This document shows positions 7,719 to 12,537 of a stretch of 12,537 nucleotides of DNA, piece after piece. A program made the translations under genes and the position numbers. The notes beneath the pieces were generated by a model, which made no database searches, had not been told where the DNA came from, and saw only the letters and a program-made list of their open reading frames with translations. Each line of letters starts with the position of its first letter. Within the stretch, counting starts at the first letter, position 1. The DNA comes from CAZDHT01 sp964505325 (GTDB taxonomy: Bacteria > Planctomycetota > PUPC01), in the NCBI GenBank assembly GCA_964505325.1, contig CAZDHT010000158.1:1-12537 (forward strand), read 5' to 3'.

Positions 7719-7742
7719 AGAATGGCAGAACAAAGCCATTTT
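7719..7742 (+). terminator. Weak hairpin downstream of the response regulator
   Basis: AATGGC (7721-7726) pairs with GCCATT (7735-7740) across an 8-nt loop. One A-T and one G-T pair can extend the stem, and a short T run (7739-7742) ends it. It lies 28 bp past the stop codon and could be a weak intrinsic terminator separating the regulator from groES. Stem and T tract are both modest. Confidence 0.3.
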
Positions 7743-7808
7743 CGGGCCTTCGTGTCATAGGTGGCGTTTCGATGGGGCCATTTGGGGGTTTGGCGTATCT
7801 GTTTGATC

Positions 7809-7838
7809 CCCGCTGAATATGCGGGAAGGGCTTTTTTT
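7809..7838 (+). promoter_or_regulatory. groES leader hairpin followed by a T7 run
   Basis: CCCGC (7809-7813) and GCGGG (7821-7825) form a 5-bp G+C stem with a 7-nt loop. After six bases comes a run of seven T (7832-7838), ending just before the groES ribosome site GAGGAG (7840-7845). The element resembles an attenuator or a late intrinsic terminator placed inside the leader, but the 6-nt gap between stem and T run weakens the terminator reading. A heat-responsive leader role is speculative. Confidence 0.3.
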
Positions 7839-7854
7839 CGAGGAGATGTGCGAT

Positions 7855-8157
7855 ATGGCGAAGAAAGGAATTGGGATCAAGCCTCTCGGCGACCGGATCG
7901 TGGTCAAGCGGCTCGAAGCGGAGGAGACAACCAAGGGCGGGATCGTGCTGCCGGACTCGGCCAAGGAGAAGCCCAAGAAGGGCGAAGTAATGGCGGTCGG
8001 GTCGGGGAACGTGCTGGACAGCGGCGAGACGCAGGAATTGCAGGTCAAGGTGGGCGATAACATTATGTTCGGCTCATACGCCGGCACCGAGGTGACCGTG
8101 GGCGGCACGGAGTACCTCATCATGTCCGAGTCGGACGTGCTGGCCGTCATCAGCTAG
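7855..8157 (+). CDS. groES: Co-chaperonin GroES (Cpn10)
   Basis: GroES forms a heptameric lid that caps GroEL during ATP-driven protein folding in the cytoplasm. The 100-residue product has the family hallmarks: the IKPLGDRIVVKR opening strand, a mobile loop (EETTKGGIVLP) that contacts GroEL, KGEVMAVGSG, the VKVGDNIMFGSYAGTEV core, and a C-terminal EYLIMSESDVLAVI. The ATG at 7855 is chosen over in-frame ATGs at 7819 and 7846 because it gives the standard N-terminus and sits 9 nt after GAGGAG. The upstream ATGs lie in or before the leader hairpin and ribosome site. It is followed 35 bp later by groEL, the usual bicistronic order. No CIRCE inverted repeat is visible upstream, so HrcA control is not supported here. 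Confidence 0.97.
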   Translation: MAKKGIGIKPLGDRIVVKRLEAEETTKGGIVLPDSAKEKPKKGEVMAVGSGNVLDSGETQELQVKVGDNIMFGSYAGTEVTVGGTEYLIMSESDVLAVIS

Positions 8158-8175
8158 TCATCTGCCCGAGTACAC

Positions 8176-8183
8176 AGGAGGAG
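8176..8183 (+). promoter_or_regulatory. Strong ribosome binding site for groEL
   Basis: AGGAGGAG matches the full anti-Shine-Dalgarno core and lies 9-11 nt before the groEL ATG at 8193. It is among the strongest ribosome sites in the window, as expected for an abundant chaperonin. Confidence 0.85.
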
Positions 8184-8192
8184 AACAGCAAT

Positions 8193-9827
<1,635 letters not shown>

Positions 9828-9899
9828 TCGCGCATCGCCCGGCGTCACGCCGCGCCCGTGGGTGTGGTAGGCGCCGACGCCGTTAAACGCGCGCGTCCG

Positions 9900-10013
9900 G
9901 CCGCACTTCACGTAGACGGGCGAGGTGCGCGCCACGACGTAGCTGCCAGGATGGCGTGGGTAGCCCGCGCACCGCGCCGCCAACCAGCCGCTGCCGCTCA
10001 CCGCGACGCGCCG
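9900..10013 (-). pseudogene. Remnant of a CehA/McbA-type metallohydrolase C-terminus
   Basis: On the minus strand a stretch of about 38 codons reads RRVAVSGSGWLAARCAG, then about ten residues, then YVVARTSPVYV. The SGWLAARC and ARTSPVYV elements resemble the C-terminal region of CehA/McbA-family PHP-type metallohydrolases, where a Trp-Ile/Leu-Ala-x-Arg strand is followed by a His/Arg-Thr-Ser-Pro-Val-Tyr-Val strand. No start, catalytic domain or coherent continuation is seen on either side: downstream runs into the groEL end, upstream into the promoter of the 10094 gene. The third codon position is G/C-rich as in a real gene. I read it as a decayed gene tail. Assignment is from memory of the motif, so it is tentative. 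Confidence 0.38.
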
Positions 10014-10050
10014 GCAGAATGTACTTGCGCACTTCCCGGCGCAGCCGTAG

Positions 10051-10056
10051 TATAAT
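10051..10056 (+). promoter_or_regulatory. TATAAT -10 box upstream of the three-module secreted protein
   Basis: An exact TATAAT lies 38 bp before the ATG at 10094. No convincing -35 hexamer sits at 16-18 bp; TTGCGC is present but at 20 bp. An AAGGG Shine-Dalgarno follows at 10080-10084. Confidence 0.45.
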
Positions 10057-10093
10057 CCTCGAGCCGCCATATTTTCGCTAAGGGTCAAGACCA

Positions 10094-11236
10094 ATGAGAT
10101 CAATCGCCCGCGTACTGCCGTTTGCGGCCGCTGTTGGAATCTTCCTGCTGACGCCATCGTCCGTATCCGCACAGAGCTTGCCGCGTGACCGGGCGCTCGG
10201 CCTGGCAGCGGCGCGGAGCGATGCGTTCGTGAACCTCACCAACGTACTCTACGACATGCCGGTCAGCGCAACCCAAACCGTGCGAGACTTGGTGGCCTCG
10301 GGCGGGCGGGTGCGCGAGCAGGTCGAGGCGGCGCTCCGCGGCGCGGACATGATAGCAGGGCCGCGGTTTGACGACTCGGGCGTGGTCCGCGTCACGGCGG
10401 AACTCGACACCACGGCGCTGCCCTACAGCTTTCGCCAGAAGATCCGCGGGCTGCCCCGCTTCATGCAGGCGGATGGTGTGGCTGACGTGAACGCCGCAAC
10501 CCAAGCCACCCGGGTGAAAGTCGGCGACGTGAACGACGAGGTGAAGACGCTGGCCGAGATGAAGATCGACGCCGAAGGCAAGGCCGCCGCGCCGCAGGGG
10601 GGGGACCCGGCGCTGGCGAAGAAGCAGGCCCGGCGCCAGGCGATGGTCAACGCCTACACGGCCCTGGCAAAGAAAGTGGAGGCGATTCGGATCGACACGG
10701 AGGTGACGATCAAGGCGTTTCTGATGCTCCACCCGGAACTGCGGCCGAAGCTGAACGGGGCGCTGCTGGGGGCAGACCTGCTCAGCGAGAGCGTCGATGT
10801 CGGAGGCACGACGTACCAGGTGAAGGTCTCGCTGCCAGGCAAGCGGGTGATGCAGCCGCTTCGCCTGGGCGGATATCGGACCACCTATGGAACAACGTTG
10901 CGGCCGGACGAGGTCGAGATCGCGCGCACGAACGCCCGCAAGGATGCAGTGAACAGCCTGAAAGAAAAGGCGTTCAACATCCGCCTCGGCTCGGGCCTCA
11001 CGGTTGGCGAGTATGTGAAGGACAAGGCGGCGATGAAGACGGCGATCAACCGGCTGTGCGAGAAGGCGCCCATACAACGGGTGGAGATCACCGACGAGGG
11101 GCTGGTCAAGCTGTATACGAGCATTCCGACCCGGGCTCTGCCGCGCGACCTTCAGCGGCTCTTCCGGCGCGGGACCCCGTCGGGGCTGGCGGCGATTGGT
11201 GGCGGCCTGCCGGTCGAGCCGGAGGAGAAGAAATAG
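10094..11236 (+). CDS. Secreted protein with three divergent LPP20/FlgT-N-like modules
   Basis: A 380-residue exported protein. Residues 1-26 form a signal peptide with likely cleavage at SVSA-QS. Three related modules follow at about 34-106, 174-248 and 275-346. Each begins with an Ala-Arg-x-(Asp/Gln)-Ala helix (ARSDAF, ARRQAM, ARKDAV), has a central TV or VT element, a second helix containing or near a Leu-x-Gly-Ala type turn, and ends in a strand with alternating Val (VVRVTAEL, YQVKVSL, LVKLYTSI). The pattern resembles the alpha/beta module of LPP20 lipoproteins and the FlgT N-terminal domain. A charged linker (about 140-173) separates modules 1 and 2. The exact function is unknown to me. 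An envelope or surface-structure role is inferred. A lipoprotein with one copy of the module follows after 10 bp, so the two are probably one operon and perhaps partners. AAGGG lies 9 nt before the ATG. Confidence 0.75.
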   Translation: MRSIARVLPFAAAVGIFLLTPSSVSAQSLPRDRALGLAAARSDAFVNLTNVLYDMPVSATQTVRDLVASGGRVREQVEAALRGADMIAGPRFDDSGVVRVTAELDTTALPYSFRQKIRGLPRFMQADGVADVNAATQATRVKVGDVNDEVKTLAEMKIDAEGKAAAPQGGDPALAKKQARRQAMVNAYTALAKKVEAIRIDTEVTIKAFLMLHPELRPKLNGALLGADLLSESVDVGGTTYQVKVSLPGKRVMQPLRLGGYRTTYGTTLRPDEVEIARTNARKDAVNSLKEKAFNIRLGSGLTVGEYVKDKAAMKTAINRLCEKAPIQRVEITDEGLVKLYTSIPTRALPRDLQRLFRRGTPSGLAAIGGGLPVEPEEKK

Positions 11237-11246
11237 GGGCGGGCAG

Positions 11247-11702
11247 ATGACACTGTGTCGATGGGCCGTGCCGGTCCTCGTCGTTTCACTCGCAGGATGT
11301 GCAAGCACCCAGAGCGAACCGATGATCGGCACGGGCAAGACGGCAATCGCGACGTACCTGAAGAAAGGGATTGCCGAACAGCAGGCCGTCGAAGCGGCGA
11401 AGCTGGATGCTGCGCTGGAGGCACAGAAGGACCTGATTGCGCGCTACGCGGGGACGTTTCTCTCGCCACAAAAGGCGGACGTGTTTGCCGCCAAGGCCGA
11501 CCAGATGATCTCGGCGACCCGTGGGCAGGTCCAAGGCGTCAAGGTCGTTCGTGTCACCCGCCTTGCCGGGGAGAATGCGTTCGCGGTCGTCGTGCAGGCA
11601 CGGGAGGCGGACCTTCGCGAGTCACTGGGGGACGGGCCGGAACCTGCGTCACCTCCGACGCACCCGTTCAACTGGCCGGACGAAACCGGAGGGGGCAAGT
11701 AG
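11247..11702 (+). CDS. Small lipoprotein with one LPP20-like module
   Basis: A 151-residue lipoprotein. The ATG at 11247 is chosen because it gives a type II signal peptide (MTLCRWAVPVLVVSLAGC) with lipobox L15-A16-G17-C18, so Cys18 should be lipidated. An in-frame ATG at 11196 would bury this signal and overlap the upstream gene. The mature part has a helix-rich segment starting AVEAAKLDAALEAQKDLIARYAG, then QGVKVVRV and a strand FAVVVQAREADL. This is the same helix-helix-strand pattern as the modules in the preceding secreted protein. The C-terminus is Pro/Gly-rich. The gene starts 10 bp after the upstream stop and is preceded only by a G-rich stretch, consistent with coupled translation. 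I infer a membrane-anchored partner of the upstream protein. The family (LPP20-like) is tentative. Confidence 0.7.
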   Translation: MTLCRWAVPVLVVSLAGCASTQSEPMIGTGKTAIATYLKKGIAEQQAVEAAKLDAALEAQKDLIARYAGTFLSPQKADVFAAKADQMISATRGQVQGVKVVRVTRLAGENAFAVVVQAREADLRESLGDGPEPASPPTHPFNWPDETGGGK

Positions 11703-11723
11703 CCCGGGAGCCAATGACCCGCA

Positions 11724-11746
11724 GCCCGTGAGCGGCATCCACGGGC
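11724..11746. terminator. Hairpin between convergent genes
   Basis: GCCCGTG (11724-11730) and CACGGGC (11740-11746) form a perfect 7-bp stem with a 9-nt loop, in the 66-bp gap between the converging lipoprotein and S9 peptidase genes. There is no T tract on either strand. It could be a bidirectional terminator or transcript-end stabiliser. Confidence 0.35.
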
Positions 11747-11768
11747 AGCACCTGCCGGCGACCATCCG

Positions 11769-12537
11769 CTAGTCGAGGTTCTCGATCGGGACAGGCTCGA
11801 CCGGGTCGGCAAGCTCAAAGCCGAACACGCGGGAGTAGAAGTACAGTTCTCCGTCGAGCGACCGTTTCATGTTCGCGGCGATGCGGAACCCGTGCTGCTC
11901 GCCCTCGAATGGCACATACGCCACGGGGATGCCCTTCTTCTTGAGCGCCTCGAACATCGTCTCCGCCTGCCTGGGCGGAACGATCTTGTCCTCCAGCCCC
12001 TGGAACAGGATCAGCGGACACGACAGCCGGTCGACGTAGTGGATCGCCGAACGCTCGCGGTAGAGATCCTTCCGCTCGGGGTACGGGCCGATGAGGCCGT
12101 CGAGGTACCGCGATTCGAACTTGTGCGTCTCCTTAGCCAGTGCTTCGGCATCACTGACGCCGAAGTAACTCGCCCCCGCCTTGAACACGTCGCGGAACGT
12201 CAGAGCGCACAGCGTGGTCCATCCCCCGGCACTGCCGCCACGGATAGCCAGACGGTTGCCGTCGACTTCGCCGCGCTCCGCAAGGTACCGCGCGACGTTT
12301 ACGCAGTCGTCCACCTCGACGATCCCCCACTGGTCGCGGAGCCGCTCGCGGTAGTCTCGGCCATAGCCAGTACTGCCTCCGTAGTTCACATCCACGACGG
12401 CAAAGCCGCGGCTGGCCTCGCCGGCGAGCGTCGACGAGAGGGCGAGGATCGACCACAGCGCGGTTCCGAGCGCGAACACTGCCCCGTACTTCCAGGTCAT
12501 GTAGCCGCCGAGCGTGCCCAGCTTGTCGCCCATCAGC
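11769..12537 (-). CDS. S9 prolyl oligopeptidase C-terminal domain fused in frame to an ABC-2 permease-like segment (N-terminus outside window)
   Basis: From about the codon at 12413 to the stop at 11769 the protein is a typical S9 alpha/beta-hydrolase domain. It has SRGFAVVDVNYGGSTGYGR, nucleophile Ser101 in RGGSAGG, Asp182 in GLEDKIVPP and His214 in GEQHGF (numbered from the ATG at 12533), so the Ser-Asp-His triad is complete. It should hydrolyse acyl-peptide or prolyl bonds if the fold is whole. The preceding 40 residues are not what S9 enzymes have there. Instead of the HGGP oxyanion loop and the N-terminal propeller there is a hydrophobic segment, GTLGGYMTWKYGAVF through SILALSSTLAGEA, resembling the N-terminal part of ABC-2 exporter permeases. 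The frame stays open to the edge, so the true start is unseen. The joined product probably cannot be active. The S9 part is certain; the permease assignment is from memory. Confidence 0.7.
   Translation of the reverse strand, partial: LMGDKLGTLGGYMTWKYGAVFALGTALWSILALSSTLAGEASRGFAVVDVNYGGSTGYGRDYRERLRDQWGIVEVDDCVNVARYLAERGEVDGNRLAIRGGSAGGWTTLCALTFRDVFKAGASYFGVSDAEALAKETHKFESRYLDGLIGPYPERKDLYRERSAIHYVDRLSCPLILFQGLEDKIVPPRQAETMFEALKKKGIPVAYVPFEGEQHGFRIAANMKRSLDGELYFYSRVFGFELADPVEPVPIENLD

Noticed and set aside
7732..7834. Long-range complementarity AAAGCC with GGCTTT that could switch the two groES-leader hairpins
   Set aside because: Only six base pairs over about 100 nt, which is expected by chance; there is no covariation evidence.
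7761..7860. In-frame ATGs at 7819 and 7846 as groES start
   Set aside because: They would add residues not found in GroES, and they lie in the leader hairpin and directly after the Shine-Dalgarno. The ATG at 7855 has correct spacing and gives the standard N-terminus.

Overview
The window is G+C-rich bacterial chromosomal DNA. The family mix points to the Planctomycetota or a related group (Lentisphaerota, Armatimonadota). The signs are a DUF6785/DUF6784 membrane protein, a very large secreted M28-like ectodomain fused to an FtsX-type permease, and a planctomycete-like GroES. This placement is inferred from remembered family distributions, not from a search.

Layout. (1) Positions 1-6059, minus strand: a two-gene unit. 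A promoter at about 6118-6145 reads into a roughly 14-helix DUF6785/DUF6784 transporter-like protein. Its stop codon overlaps (GTGA) the GTG start of a giant permease-type protein whose C-terminus lies beyond the left edge (1304 codons visible). That protein has a signal peptide, a PA-like domain, a catalytically degenerate M28 fold split by a coiled-coil insertion, a carboxypeptidase-regulatory-like domain, and then FtsX/MacB-type membrane segments. (2) Positions 6216-7014, plus strand: a perfect-consensus sigma70-type promoter bracketed by a 9-bp inverted repeat, a 35-residue single-helix membrane peptide, and pgsA, whose ATG overlaps the peptide's stop. (3) Positions 7245-9827, plus strand: a CheY-like single-domain response regulator, then groES-groEL. 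No CIRCE element is visible upstream of groES. (4) Positions 9828-10093: a short spacer holding what looks like the decayed tail of a minus-strand CehA/McbA-type gene and a TATAAT promoter box. (5) Positions 10094-11702, plus strand: a secreted protein built from three divergent copies of an LPP20/FlgT-N-like module, followed 10 bp later by a small lipoprotein with one copy of the same module. (6) Positions 11769-12537, minus strand: the C-terminal catalytic part of an S9 prolyl oligopeptidase. It is joined in frame to a piece that looks like an ABC-2 exporter permease, so it is either a rearranged gene or an assembly chimera.

The most original material is the DUF6785 plus pseudo-M28/FtsX pair, which may be an envelope transport or sensing machine whose ectodomain binds peptides without cutting them. 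Next come the shared-module secreted protein/lipoprotein pair and the chimeric ORF at the right edge. The housekeeping genes (pgsA, groES, groEL) are intact and ordinary.
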